Virus record (IMG/VR): IMGVR_UViG_3300031787_000155
Coordinates: 1-55,018 of that record
Direction: 5' to 3' (one strand)
Length of the DNA: 55,018 nt
Origin: a virus
A model generated the notes under the pieces. It ran no database searches. It was not told the origin of the DNA and saw only the letters and a list, made by a program, of their open reading frames with translations. Below, piece by piece: positions 41,977 to 49,778 of this stretch (positions within the stretch are counted from its first letter, which is position 1; each line of letters starts with the position of its first letter). The position numbers and the translations under genes were made by a program.

Positions 41977-43953
41977 ATGAATATTATTACGACCACTAAA
42001 CAGTTACAAGAATTAGTTTCAGCCTATGAACAAGTAGATGCTTTTGCATTTGACGTCGAGAGCATGGGCGATCACAGAGGAGATCCACGACAAAACGTTG
42101 TTGTATGGATATCTTTAGCAACACATGACAGAGTAGATGTCATACCTATGGGACATCCCAACGGAGATTTTTTGCGTGTTGAATATCCACTACTGCCTTC
42201 CGCACACGCACGAGTGCTTAAAGGACTAGAGCTTCGTCCTATCGATTACAGTAAAGATGAACGTAAGGCTAAGCGCATCTTTAGTGAGCCACCCAAGCAA
42301 TTAACTCCAGCTGAAGTCTTTTCAGCATTGAAACCATTATTTTTAAGTGACAAGATTAAAGTCGGTCATAACTTAAAGTTTGATCTACAAAGCATTACAA
42401 AGTATTTGGGGCAGTTACCTGCACAGCCTTACGCTTGTACCCTTAATGCAGCGTTTATATTAGATAACCAAGTTCGCAACAGTTTAGGTCTTGACGATTG
42501 CCTTGAGCGTGAGTTTAAATACAATATGGTTAAGGGAGTCGGAGCTCACGTAGAGTCTCACAGCTTTGATGAGGTTGCTAAATACTCAGCCTTGGATGCC
42601 GAGTGGACCTGGAAGCTTTACTTAAACTACTCAGATCGTTTAAAAATTGATGGATTACAAGGTATTTTTGCTTTAGAGATGGACGTACTAGAGGTTATTT
42701 GCAACATGGAGCTGCGGGGAGCAGACATCGATGTTAGTGAGCTTTCTTCTCTTAAGATTAACTTAGAAGAGCAGCTAGAACAAACTAAGGCAGATATATA
42801 TAAAAATGCCGGCAAAGCTTTTAATATCAACAGTGTTCCAGAAAAACAAAAGCTTTTGTATTCTCCCAAAACAGTTGGGGGACGAGGACTAAAGCCAAAG
42901 GTATTAACTCCGGCAGGACAGAAGAGAATCGATCAGGGTCTTACACCAACAGTTGCCGACTACTCAGTTGCTGAGCCGGCTCTACAGGCTTTTGCTGGTA
43001 AGGATGAGTTAGTAGATAGCCTTATTCAGTACTCTGATTTAAATAAGTTGTTGACTACCTATGTGATTCCCTACCTTGGTGGGGATATAACTAGAACTTT
43101 AGGCGGCAAATCAAAGATTGTTGCTAAGAAGGCTTTGCTTAATAAAGGCCGAATTCATACAGACTTTGTTCAGTATGGGGCAGAGACAGGTCGATTTTCT
43201 AGTAGAAATCCAAACCTACAAAATGTGCCAGCACCACACACCGCCAATGGAAAAGCTATTAGAAATCTGTTTGTAGCGCCAGAAGGTCATCAGCTAGTTG
43301 TTGCTGACTATAGTCAGATTGAGCCTAGAGTTATTGCATCCTTTAGTGGGGACCGTATTATGTGCGAGGCATATCTTAACGGGGAGGATATCTATACCAC
43401 TATCGGAGATACTATGGGTGTAGATAGAAAAGCTGGAAAGGTTCTTGTCTTATCCCTAGCTTACGGTGTTGGCCCAGATAAAATCTCTACATCGATTGGG
43501 TGTTCTTTATCGGAAGCAAAAGAATTACTTGATGAGTTTTCCAGAAAGTTTCCCTCTGTTTCTAGGTATAAACGACTAGTTATAGCTGAAAGCAAGCGTC
43601 AGTCTCCCATACCTTACGCCAGCACTCTTTTAAAGAGGCGCAGGTATTTGCCTGATCTTAGATCCTCAGAAATTTGGAAGCGTTCTCGTGCTGAACGTCA
43701 AGCTTTTAACACGGTTATACAGGGGTCGGCAGCTGACCTAATTAAACTTGCTATGATTAGGGCTAACAAAATGATCCCGGAAGGGGCAGGCCTTATTCTT
43801 ACGGTACACGATGAGTTAGTTACAGTAACGCCAGCAGATGTTGCTGAGCAAACAGCTGAAGCAATTCGTCAAGCTATGGAAGGCATCAAAGCATTGAACA
43901 TACCTTTGTTAGCAGATGTAAAGGTAGTAAATAGATGGGGAGAGGCAAAGTGA
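41977..43953 (+). CDS. polA: DNA polymerase I, family A
   Basis: The 658-residue protein contains a 3'-5' exonuclease domain (AFAFDVESMGDHRGD with the DxE pair near residue 28, then HNLKFDLQSI). It then has polymerase motifs A (VADYSQIEPRVIASFSGD, about 443), B (RKAGKVLVLSLAYGVG, about 487) and C (LTVHDELV, about 609). The 5' exonuclease domain of bacterial Pol I is absent, as is typical of phage enzymes. AGGAGA precedes the ATG. It replicates the phage genome with the nearby primase and helicase. Confidence 0.95.
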   Translation: MNIITTTKQLQELVSAYEQVDAFAFDVESMGDHRGDPRQNVVVWISLATHDRVDVIPMGHPNGDFLRVEYPLLPSAHARVLKGLELRPIDYSKDERKAKRIFSEPPKQLTPAEVFSALKPLFLSDKIKVGHNLKFDLQSITKYLGQLPAQPYACTLNAAFILDNQVRNSLGLDDCLEREFKYNMVKGVGAHVESHSFDEVAKYSALDAEWTWKLYLNYSDRLKIDGLQGIFALEMDVLEVICNMELRGADIDVSELSSLKINLEEQLEQTKADIYKNAGKAFNINSVPEKQKLLYSPKTVGGRGLKPKVLTPAGQKRIDQGLTPTVADYSVAEPALQAFAGKDELVDSLIQYSDLNKLLTTYVIPYLGGDITRTLGGKSKIVAKKALLNKGRIHTDFVQYGAETGRFSSRNPNLQNVPAPHTANGKAIRNLFVAPEGHQLVVADYSQIEPRVIASFSGDRIMCEAYLNGEDIYTTIGDTMGVDRKAGKVLVLSLAYGVGPDKISTSIGCSLSEAKELLDEFSRKFPSVSRYKRLVIAESKRQSPIPYASTLLKRRRYLPDLRSSEIWKRSRAERQAFNTVIQGSAADLIKLAMIRANKMIPEGAGLILTVHDELVTVTPADVAEQTAEAIRQAMEGIKALNIPLLADVKVVNRWGEAK

Positions 43954-44384
43954 GGCTATTTAGACGTAAGAAGAAAAGGATTACAGTAACGCAGGTTCCT
44001 CTTCCAGTGCTTATGCGACAAGTTATTTACGACACTATGCTTACTCCTCCTGAAGGTATAGCTGATGCAATGGGCCTACCTCCCATCTCCGACGAAGTCT
44101 CAGAAATGGAAGAACAAGATAGTCAAGCTAGACTTTCTAGGATGGGAGCACTACTGCCCCTAATTGATTCTCATGCAGATTTATGTGCAAAGATAACTAC
44201 TGCAGCGTATATGTTGGATGATTCCTCAGGAGATCCTGACGCTTTGAGCGAAAAGGATGCAGCCCAACTTCACGAATTATTTAGACTGGTATCTCTATCG
44301 GCTGCGGTCTCTTGCGTATCAACTCTATTTTCATTAGGATTAATTGACTCAAAGCTATTAGTAGATGAGGAAGACTATGAGTAA
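43950..44384 (+). CDS. conserved hypothetical protein of replication region
   Basis: The GTG at 43950 overlaps the polymerase TGA (GTGA) and has GGGAGAGG upstream, so it is preferred over the ATG at 43935. The 144-residue protein has a basic start (FRRKKKRITVTQVPLPVLMR) and an acidic helix. The layout, RLFRRKK then VPLPVL...R, is found in actinophages. It overlaps the next gene by 8 bases. Function is unknown. Confidence 0.68.
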   Translation: MRLFRRKKKRITVTQVPLPVLMRQVIYDTMLTPPEGIADAMGLPPISDEVSEMEEQDSQARLSRMGALLPLIDSHADLCAKITTAAYMLDDSSGDPDALSEKDAAQLHELFRLVSLSAAVSCVSTLFSLGLIDSKLLVDEEDYE

Positions 44385-44763
44385 TGCAAATTGGTGGAAC
44401 AAAAAATTAGGTAATCCAAACGCCGTACCTACTACACCTCCAACAAGTCCATTGCCGGGCAATGTATACCGCCCCACTACCCAGCAACCTAACGTTCAAG
44501 TTTCTTACGATCCAAACCAAGATCAGCTAGTTACTAGAGCTGCTAGCGCAAGAGATACTGAACGTTGTCCAAACTGTACATCAGGAAATTACATGGCGCC
44601 TCAAGGCACTCAACGTAAACGCTGCTATGATTGCGGCTACCCATTAGTTCAAGCTGGTAGCGGTGTTGGTGGTACCGGGTCCGAAGGTCCAGTAACTCCA
44701 GCAAAACAACCAGCACAAGGAAGCGGATTCAACCCCACTGTAATCGTAGATAGGATCGGGTAA
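44377..44763 (+). CDS. zinc-ribbon protein with Pro-rich flanks
   Basis: The ATG at 44377 follows GAGGAAG. In 128 residues a zinc ribbon (CPNCTSGNYM...RCYDCGYP) is flanked by Pro/Asn/Gln-rich disordered segments, as in small nucleic-acid-binding adaptors. It overlaps the preceding gene by 8 bases and ends sharing TAATG with recA. Confidence 0.65.
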   Translation: MSNANWWNKKLGNPNAVPTTPPTSPLPGNVYRPTTQQPNVQVSYDPNQDQLVTRAASARDTERCPNCTSGNYMAPQGTQRKRCYDCGYPLVQAGSGVGGTGSEGPVTPAKQPAQGSGFNPTVIVDRIG

Positions 44764-45818
44764 TGACCATGACAATTAATTCAGATGCACTAAAAATTGC
44801 GGCATCTATTAACAAAAAACTAGGAAACAACACCGTAGTTACTGCCTCAGAAATGAGATTACCTAAAAGAATTACTACCGGTTCTCTTACACTTGACGTA
44901 GTTCTAGGTGGGGGCTGGCCTATGAATCATTGGGTTGAAGTAGTTGGTGAGGCATCTCACGGCAAGACAGCTATTGCGCTGAAAACTATTGCAGCTAATC
45001 AAAAAGCAAATGCAGACTTTACTGCTGTATGGGTAGCTGCTGAAAACTTTGACGCAGAATACGCACAGATGTGCGGAGTCGATACCTCTAGGGTACTGAT
45101 TGTAGAAACAAATAGTATGGAGGATGCATTTGACGCTGTTATTCAGTTTTGTGAGTCTAAGTCTGTTGACATGGTTGTCATCGACTCTTTACCTGCTCTT
45201 GTACCCTCGGCTGAGGATGAGAAAACTATGGAGGAGTTTACGGTCGGACGCGGAGCTATGCTTACAAATAAGTTCTTCCGTAAGGTTGCAGCTGCTACAA
45301 AGCGCGATCTCGTCGAAGACGAACGCCCAATCTTAGGAATTATGATCAACCAATATAGAATGAAGATCGGAGTGATGCACGGTGACCCGCGTACAACGCC
45401 GGGAGGACTCGGCAAAGACTACGCATACTCGATTCGTTGTGAAGTCAAACGAGACGAGTGGCTCGAAGTCGGTACTGGACAAGATAAGCGACGTGTTGGA
45501 CAAACTATTCGCGTTCGGACCATCAAAAACAAAACCTTTCCACCGCAACAAACGGCGTACCTAGACTTTTATTTTTCGGACGGTGGGGCAATCGATGCAG
45601 GTCATTATGATTCTGCTAAAGAGATTGTTGCTTTATCGATTCTAAATGGGATCGTAGACCGCCGTGGAGGTTGGATGTATTACGGAGAGCGTAAGTGGCA
45701 GGGTACCCAAGCCCTCCTAGACTCTCTGCGAGAAGAAGTTGACCTACAGCAGGAGATTAGCCGGGCTGTTATGGATACTCTTAAGACCAAGCCAATCTTG
45801 ATGCTCGATGGAGAGTAG
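44763..45818 (+). CDS. recA: RecA-like recombinase
   Basis: The 351-residue protein carries Walker A GEASHGKTA (residues 62-70), WVAAENFDAEYAQMCGVD, and Walker B MVVIDSLPAL. IMINQYRMKIGVMHGDPRTT, with the L2-like loop, follows. It performs strand exchange and, with the resolvase-like and Cas4-like proteins downstream, forms a recombination set. Codon use between about 45305 and 45590 is richer in GC-ending codons (CTC, GTC, GAC, CGC) than the rest. Confidence 0.92.
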   Translation: MTMTINSDALKIAASINKKLGNNTVVTASEMRLPKRITTGSLTLDVVLGGGWPMNHWVEVVGEASHGKTAIALKTIAANQKANADFTAVWVAAENFDAEYAQMCGVDTSRVLIVETNSMEDAFDAVIQFCESKSVDMVVIDSLPALVPSAEDEKTMEEFTVGRGAMLTNKFFRKVAAATKRDLVEDERPILGIMINQYRMKIGVMHGDPRTTPGGLGKDYAYSIRCEVKRDEWLEVGTGQDKRRVGQTIRVRTIKNKTFPPQQTAYLDFYFSDGGAIDAGHYDSAKEIVALSILNGIVDRRGGWMYYGERKWQGTQALLDSLREEVDLQQEISRAVMDTLKTKPILMLDGE

Positions 45819-46125
45819 GGGTAAAAAAGAGTCCCTAAAGCACGAGAAGAGGCTAGCCAAAAAAATAGGCGGGCAACGCAGTGCTGCTTCGGGGGCGTTT
45901 TGGTCTCGTAAAGGGGATGTAAGAAACGACAGCCTCCTCATAGAGCATAAGTGGACTGGAAAAAAACAGGTCACCATTAAGTCTGAAGTGCTCAAGAAGA
46001 TCACCAAAGAGGCGATCCTGGATAGTCGTAAACCAGTGCTAGGATTACACCTAGACGGTGAGAATTATGTAGTCCTATTAGAGGAGGATTTTTTTGAGCT
46101 GCACAACTTAATAGTGGGAGACTGA
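45808..46125 (+). CDS. PD-(D/E)XK nuclease, Holliday-junction-resolvase-like
   Basis: The 105-residue protein has KHEKRLAKKIGGQRSAASGA followed by FWSRKGDVRNDSLLIEHKW. D37 and the E-x-K of LIEHKW are the likely metal ligands of an Hjc-type fold. It overlaps recA by 11 bases, and its stop overlaps the next gene. It may resolve branched DNA. No second domain is present. Confidence 0.78.
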   Translation: MESRGKKESLKHEKRLAKKIGGQRSAASGAFWSRKGDVRNDSLLIEHKWTGKKQVTIKSEVLKKITKEAILDSRKPVLGLHLDGENYVVLLEEDFFELHNLIVGD

Positions 46126-46490
46126 TGGACGAATACCAGGACAGAGTGTCTTGGGCGTGGAGATATGAGGCTAAGTGCCGAGGAGAAGATACGGAAATAT
46201 TTTTTCCGCCACGAGACAAAACTTTATATAAAGAGATAGCAGACAAAGCTAAGGCTATTTGCTGGGGCAAAGATGGGAGACCTCCGTGCCCTGTACGTAG
46301 AGAATGTTTAAAGGAAGCTATCATTAATGATGAACTACATGGAATTTTTGGCGGCATGTCTCATAGAGAAAGAAATGCAGCTAAGCGTCGGTATACCGCC
46401 AAGGGTTTAAGCTTAGACCAGTGGCTTGATTCGGAGGACAAACGTGGTAAAAAAGGCGATACAAAACAAGGAGCTAAAAAGCTTCCTTAA
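46125..46490 (+). CDS. second WhiB-like protein with expanded Cys loop
   Basis: The 121-residue protein has WhiB features: C18, C46, C55 and C61, EIFFPPRD, and GIFGG (73-77) in place of GVWGG, then a basic helix (RERNAAKRRYTAKG). The normal C-x2-C pair is widened to C46-x8-C55 (WGKDGRPP inserted), and Trp in the turn is Phe. The Fe-S cluster may be altered. It lies between recombination genes. Confidence 0.85.
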   Translation: MDEYQDRVSWAWRYEAKCRGEDTEIFFPPRDKTLYKEIADKAKAICWGKDGRPPCPVRRECLKEAIINDELHGIFGGMSHRERNAAKRRYTAKGLSLDQWLDSEDKRGKKGDTKQGAKKLP

Positions 46491-47307
46491 TACAAAGAAG
46501 CGAGAAACAAAGCTTGTAGGTGCTTTAGAGCGCCACATACTTGCAAAGCCTTTTGATGAACGTAATCATGACGTACTTCACCCATCTGATCTAGTAAAGA
46601 TAGAGTGGTGTGCCTTAGCTGCTTATCACGCACTACGTGGAAATTATGTAGAAGTGCGGGATAAGTTAACTCTTAGACAGGCATCTATTTTTGCTGAAGG
46701 TAACTACATTCACACTAAATGGCAAACATGGATTGCCGAAATGGGAAACTTGTACGGTACGTGGAAAGATAAAACTGGAACAAGTTGGGCTTTATCAAAA
46801 GATATTCACCCAAGTGTTGACTATGCAGAAGTTCCTCTACACAGCGCTAAGCATAAGATTTCTGGAAAAGCAGATGGTTGGGTTAAGGGATTAGGGCCCG
46901 ATTTTCTTATTGAGATTAAATCAATAGGTCCTGGGACTCTTCGTTTTGAAGCCCCGTATTTACTAGCAGAGGCCGACGGAGATGTAGAAAAAGCCTGGAA
47001 GAATATCAAGTCTCCATTTAGAAGCCACCAGTTGCAGGGGCAGGTATACCTACATTTATGTCATTTAATGGTTGCAGAAGGTCTTTTAGATTCTGCGCCA
47101 ACAGAGATTGTATTTATCTATGAACTTAAATCAAGTCAAGACTATAAAGAATTTACAGTTCAATATAACCCCGAGTACACCAAAGATATTTTTGATAAGG
47201 CTATGGATGTTTCCTGGGCAGTTGACAACAACCGACCACCAGTGTGTAGTATTAACCCAGTAGTTGGGTGTAAGAGATGTGCACCTTTTAGAGGAGGAGA
47301 AGCATGA
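46444..47307 (+). CDS. Cas4/PD-(D/E)XK-type exonuclease with C-terminal cysteines
   Basis: The GTG at 46444 has CGGAGGA 6 bases upstream and is preferred over the TTG at 46426. In 287 residues, HPSDLVKIEWC (C56), D144 in GKADGWV and E157-x-K159 in LIEIKS form the nuclease core. VGCKRCAPFR near the end provides further Cys as in Cas4 Fe-S nucleases. The gene overlaps the second WhiB gene by 47 bases. It may resect DNA ends for RecA-dependent recombination. Confidence 0.8.
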   Translation: MVKKAIQNKELKSFLNTKKRETKLVGALERHILAKPFDERNHDVLHPSDLVKIEWCALAAYHALRGNYVEVRDKLTLRQASIFAEGNYIHTKWQTWIAEMGNLYGTWKDKTGTSWALSKDIHPSVDYAEVPLHSAKHKISGKADGWVKGLGPDFLIEIKSIGPGTLRFEAPYLLAEADGDVEKAWKNIKSPFRSHQLQGQVYLHLCHLMVAEGLLDSAPTEIVFIYELKSSQDYKEFTVQYNPEYTKDIFDKAMDVSWAVDNNRPPVCSINPVVGCKRCAPFRGGEA

Positions 47308-47801
47308 GCCCTATTGAATTAAAGGTAGCTGAGGCCAGTAGTAGAACTATTCAGGCGTTAAAGAATCAAGGCTTATTAGTTAACGAACGTTTTGGTTATG
47401 ACGCTCCAGCATTACCATCAGACATCACAGGTATGATGGAAGAAGAAGTTATGGATTTATACACAAAGTATGTTGCTTATTTAGAGTTTATAAACCTACA
47501 GCTTTGGTGTGCAGAAGTAGATAAAGCAGAAGGCGAAAAAGTTCTTAGCATAGTTAGGGCTGAAAAAAAATTATCCCTCAAGGGTTCTGGCAAGGCAGTG
47601 GCCATGATTGACGCAGAGATTGAGTTGGATGAGGAGTACCGAAACAAAGCGGATGCTTTGCAAGAACTATCAAATTATTGCGGCCTTATAAAGATTATCT
47701 CTGACCGCTTATCAAAAGATATTGCTCTAATCAATAGAGAGATTACTCGTAGAGTTAATATAAACAAAGCTGCAGGTAGAAGTACCTGGCTATTACCTTA
47801 G
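47304..47801 (+). CDS. conserved coiled-coil protein in recombination cluster
   Basis: The 165-residue protein has a very strong GAGGAGGAG site and overlaps the upstream gene by 4 bases. It is almost all helical (EEEVMDLYTKYVAYLEFINL; IELDEEYRNKADALQELSNY), ending in a basic helix (LINREITRRVNINKAAGRST). No family is recognised. Its place between Cas4-like nuclease and nucleotide kinase suggests an accessory recombination role. Confidence 0.68.
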   Translation: MSPIELKVAEASSRTIQALKNQGLLVNERFGYDAPALPSDITGMMEEEVMDLYTKYVAYLEFINLQLWCAEVDKAEGEKVLSIVRAEKKLSLKGSGKAVAMIDAEIELDEEYRNKADALQELSNYCGLIKIISDRLSKDIALINREITRRVNINKAAGRSTWLLP

Positions 47802-47809
47802 GAGGACAC

Positions 47810-48409
47810 ATGACTTGGGAACAAATGGCTTTATTTACTGATGAAGAGCTTGGTATTAGAAGATCCTATAAGTTAATTGGACTAACAGGTTATGCTCAGT
47901 CGGGTAAAGATACTGTAGCAAACATTCTTGTAGAGAAGTATGGATATAGACGTGTCGCTTTTGCAGATAAGATCAGAGAGTTTTTGTACGACGTAAATCC
48001 CCTGGTTGCTTGCAGCCCAACAGGTTATCTAAAAGACTTAGTAGATCTTGTTGGTTGGGATAAAGCTAAGCAGGAGAATCAAGTAAGGCGTTTATTACAA
48101 GACTTGGGAGTATCTGCCCGTAAAGTTTTTAATGAAGACTTTTGGATTCAAGCCGCCTTATCTGACATGCACCCATCAGAAAGAATCGTTGTTACTGATG
48201 TTCGTTTTACCAACGAAGCAAATTATATTGAGCGGTTTGAGGGGCAGCTCTGGAGAGTTGTACGCCCTGGAGTAGAAGCAGTAAATTCTCACATATCAGA
48301 GACTGAGTTGGACGGATTTACTCCAGACCATACCATTGTCAATGGGGGAACTTTAGAAGACTTAGAACTCCTAATTAAAATTAGGATGAACGATGCCATC
48401 GCAATCTAG
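47810..48409 (+). CDS. deoxynucleoside monophosphate kinase
   Basis: The 199-residue protein has Walker A GYAQSGKDT (residues 27-35), then RRVAFADKIREF, DFWIQAALSDMH and RIVVTDVRFTNEA, as in T4 gp1-like dNMP kinases. It phosphorylates dNMPs for DNA synthesis. AGGAGGACAC precedes the ATG. A short non-homologous N-terminus (about 20 residues) precedes the fold. Confidence 0.85.
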   Translation: MTWEQMALFTDEELGIRRSYKLIGLTGYAQSGKDTVANILVEKYGYRRVAFADKIREFLYDVNPLVACSPTGYLKDLVDLVGWDKAKQENQVRRLLQDLGVSARKVFNEDFWIQAALSDMHPSERIVVTDVRFTNEANYIERFEGQLWRVVRPGVEAVNSHISETELDGFTPDHTIVNGGTLEDLELLIKIRMNDAIAI

Positions 48410-48743
48410 AAAGCATCGCGGGTACAAATCCCAGGACATTCTTGCCAACAAGTTAGTGTCTGAAGGCTGGCCTTATGCAAAGTCTACTGGTGCGGGTAGA
48501 TCAGGTACTGACGTTACAGGAACTATCGGCATAGATTGGGAAGTAAAAGCTCGCAAAGATTTTAATCCAAGTGCAGCTATAAAGCAGCTAAAGGAAAGAA
48601 GTGCGGACGACCTGTTGCCTGTAGCCGTCCTCCGACTGAATGGCCAGGGACCAGCTACCGTGGGAGACTGGCCAGCAGTTCTTAGGTTAGACGACCTAAT
48701 TAAGCTATTAAAGGCGGCAGGATACGCTGACTTAACCCCATAA
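48393..48743 (+). CDS. PD-(D/E)XK resolvase-like nuclease
   Basis: The 116-residue protein starts with RKHRGYKSQDILANKLVSEG, and SGTDVTGTIGIDWEVKARKD contains the catalytic D and E-x-K. This is the actinophage Holliday-junction-resolvase-like pattern (R-K-H-R-G-Y...GAGR-x-G-x-D). It overlaps the dNMP kinase by 17 bases. It is distinct from the nuclease at 45808. Confidence 0.8.
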   Translation: MPSQSRKHRGYKSQDILANKLVSEGWPYAKSTGAGRSGTDVTGTIGIDWEVKARKDFNPSAAIKQLKERSADDLLPVAVLRLNGQGPATVGDWPAVLRLDDLIKLLKAAGYADLTP

Positions 48744-48758
48744 ATATCGTACCGTTTA

Positions 48759-48792
48759 CCTTCGGAGGGCTTCCACTATTCGAAACCGAAGG
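48759..48792 (+). promoter_or_regulatory. hairpin overlapping ribosome-binding site of spoVS-like gene
   Basis: CCTTCGG (48759-48765) pairs with CCGAAGG (48786-48792) around a 20-base loop. The right arm contains GAAGG, the likely Shine-Dalgarno of the GTG at 48803, so pairing could block translation. No T-run follows. A role is inferred. Confidence 0.45.
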
Positions 48793-48802
48793 ACTACTAA
48801 AC

Positions 48803-49081
48803 GTGGCAGAAGAAACTGAAGATAAATTCCTGCGTGTAAGCGCTGGATCTAATGCACAGTCGGTTGGTTCGGCTATCGCCCACGCTCTCTATGAGGCTCC
48901 TCAAGTTAAATTAAGAGCCGTAGGCGCATCCGCTGTCAACCAGGCTGTCAAAGCTATTGCAATAGCTCGTGGATATGTTGCCCCAAGAGGGCTTGATCTT
49001 ACTTGCAGACCTGGATTTACTACGGTAGATTCAAGAGATGGACAAATCTCTGCGATAGTCTTTACTATACAAGTCTCTTAG
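48803..49081 (+). CDS. SpoVS-family (Alba-like) protein
   Basis: The 92-residue protein follows the SpoVS pattern closely: LRVSAGSNAQSVGSAIAHAL, VKLRAVGASAVNQAVKAIAI, ARGYVAPRGLDL and CRPGFT. The family is a small nucleic-acid-binding fold in Bacillus and some phages. The GTG start is behind a possible regulatory hairpin. A role in nucleoid or transcript control is possible. Confidence 0.9.
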   Translation: MAEETEDKFLRVSAGSNAQSVGSAIAHALYEAPQVKLRAVGASAVNQAVKAIAIARGYVAPRGLDLTCRPGFTTVDSRDGQISAIVFTIQVS

Positions 49082-49124
49082 GGTATTCTTATCATTAAGA
49101 GATCTAACAAGGGTTAGGATTAAA

Positions 49125-49475
49125 ATGGCAGATGCAACATCAGAAGCTTTAGCCGGAATGGCAAAGCAAGGCCGCACCCCTATGGGACGTGAAGGCACTA
49201 AGTTTTCTACGGCTACACCAAAAGCTGGTAAGTTAGTTAAGAAGCAGGGTGCACAGTCTGGAGACCCAAGCGCTTACGGTACTAAAGCAAATCGTAAGAA
49301 CGCGTTGCCTTCAGCAGCTGAGCGAAATGGCGCAGCTTATTCACCTACTACCGCTAGATATACAAAGCAGGTAGACCCAGCTTCAGGTGAGACCCAACGT
49401 AACGGCGTCATTATTCGTACAGCTACAAAGCGTACTCGAATTAACTTTGACGGCGGAACTTCCGCTTCGTACTAA
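49125..49475 (+). CDS. low-complexity basic hypothetical protein
   Basis: The 116-residue protein is rich in Ala, Gly, Thr, Lys and Arg, without hydrophobic core, and mostly disordered (GMAKQGRTPMGREGTKFSTA, GTKANRKNALPS). It may bind nucleic acid or be a small structural protein. Its family was not recognised. AAGGGTTAGGAT precedes the ATG. Confidence 0.65.
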   Translation: MADATSEALAGMAKQGRTPMGREGTKFSTATPKAGKLVKKQGAQSGDPSAYGTKANRKNALPSAAERNGAAYSPTTARYTKQVDPASGETQRNGVIIRTATKRTRINFDGGTSASY

Positions 49476-49489
49476 TTTCGTGTAGTATA

Positions 49490-49517
49490 TGCCTAGCCTC
49501 AGAATTGGGGCTAGGCA
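49490..49517 (+). terminator. hairpin between genes, weak terminator or mRNA-stability element
   Basis: TGCCTAGCC (49490-49498) pairs perfectly with GGCTAGGCA (49509-49517), loop of 10 bases. It is followed by ATACGG, not a T-run, so it may act as a stability or processing site. It sits between the genes at 49125 and 49545. Confidence 0.45.
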
Positions 49518-49544
49518 ATACGGACCAACATACGGAGCAAACAC

Positions 49545-49778
49545 ATGTTACAAAACCTCTACGAAGAGGCTAAAGAAAATAACAAGATCCTCAACTATTG
49601 TGTTGTAGGACAATGGGCAGCTTCTCTTGCAGAAAATGATAGAGCTGCATTTGATACTTCGATTAATGACGCAGACTTCTCAACGAGAAGTCTTTTTCGT
49701 TTATACCAAAAAGCAGGAGCAACATTTGGTTTGTCATCCCTGCTCACCCATAGAAATGGAGCATGCGGATGTCCTTAG
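49545..49778 (+). CDS. small hypothetical protein, possible HTH-like
   Basis: The 77-residue protein has a helix-rich body (LYEEAKENNKILNYCVVGQW, STRSLFRLYQKAGATFGLSS) and a C-terminal CGCP. A GGAG site lies upstream of the ATG. The helices might form a small DNA-binding fold; this was not confirmed. It overlaps the next gene by 10 bases. Confidence 0.6.
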   Translation: MLQNLYEEAKENNKILNYCVVGQWAASLAENDRAAFDTSINDADFSTRSLFRLYQKAGATFGLSSLLTHRNGACGCP

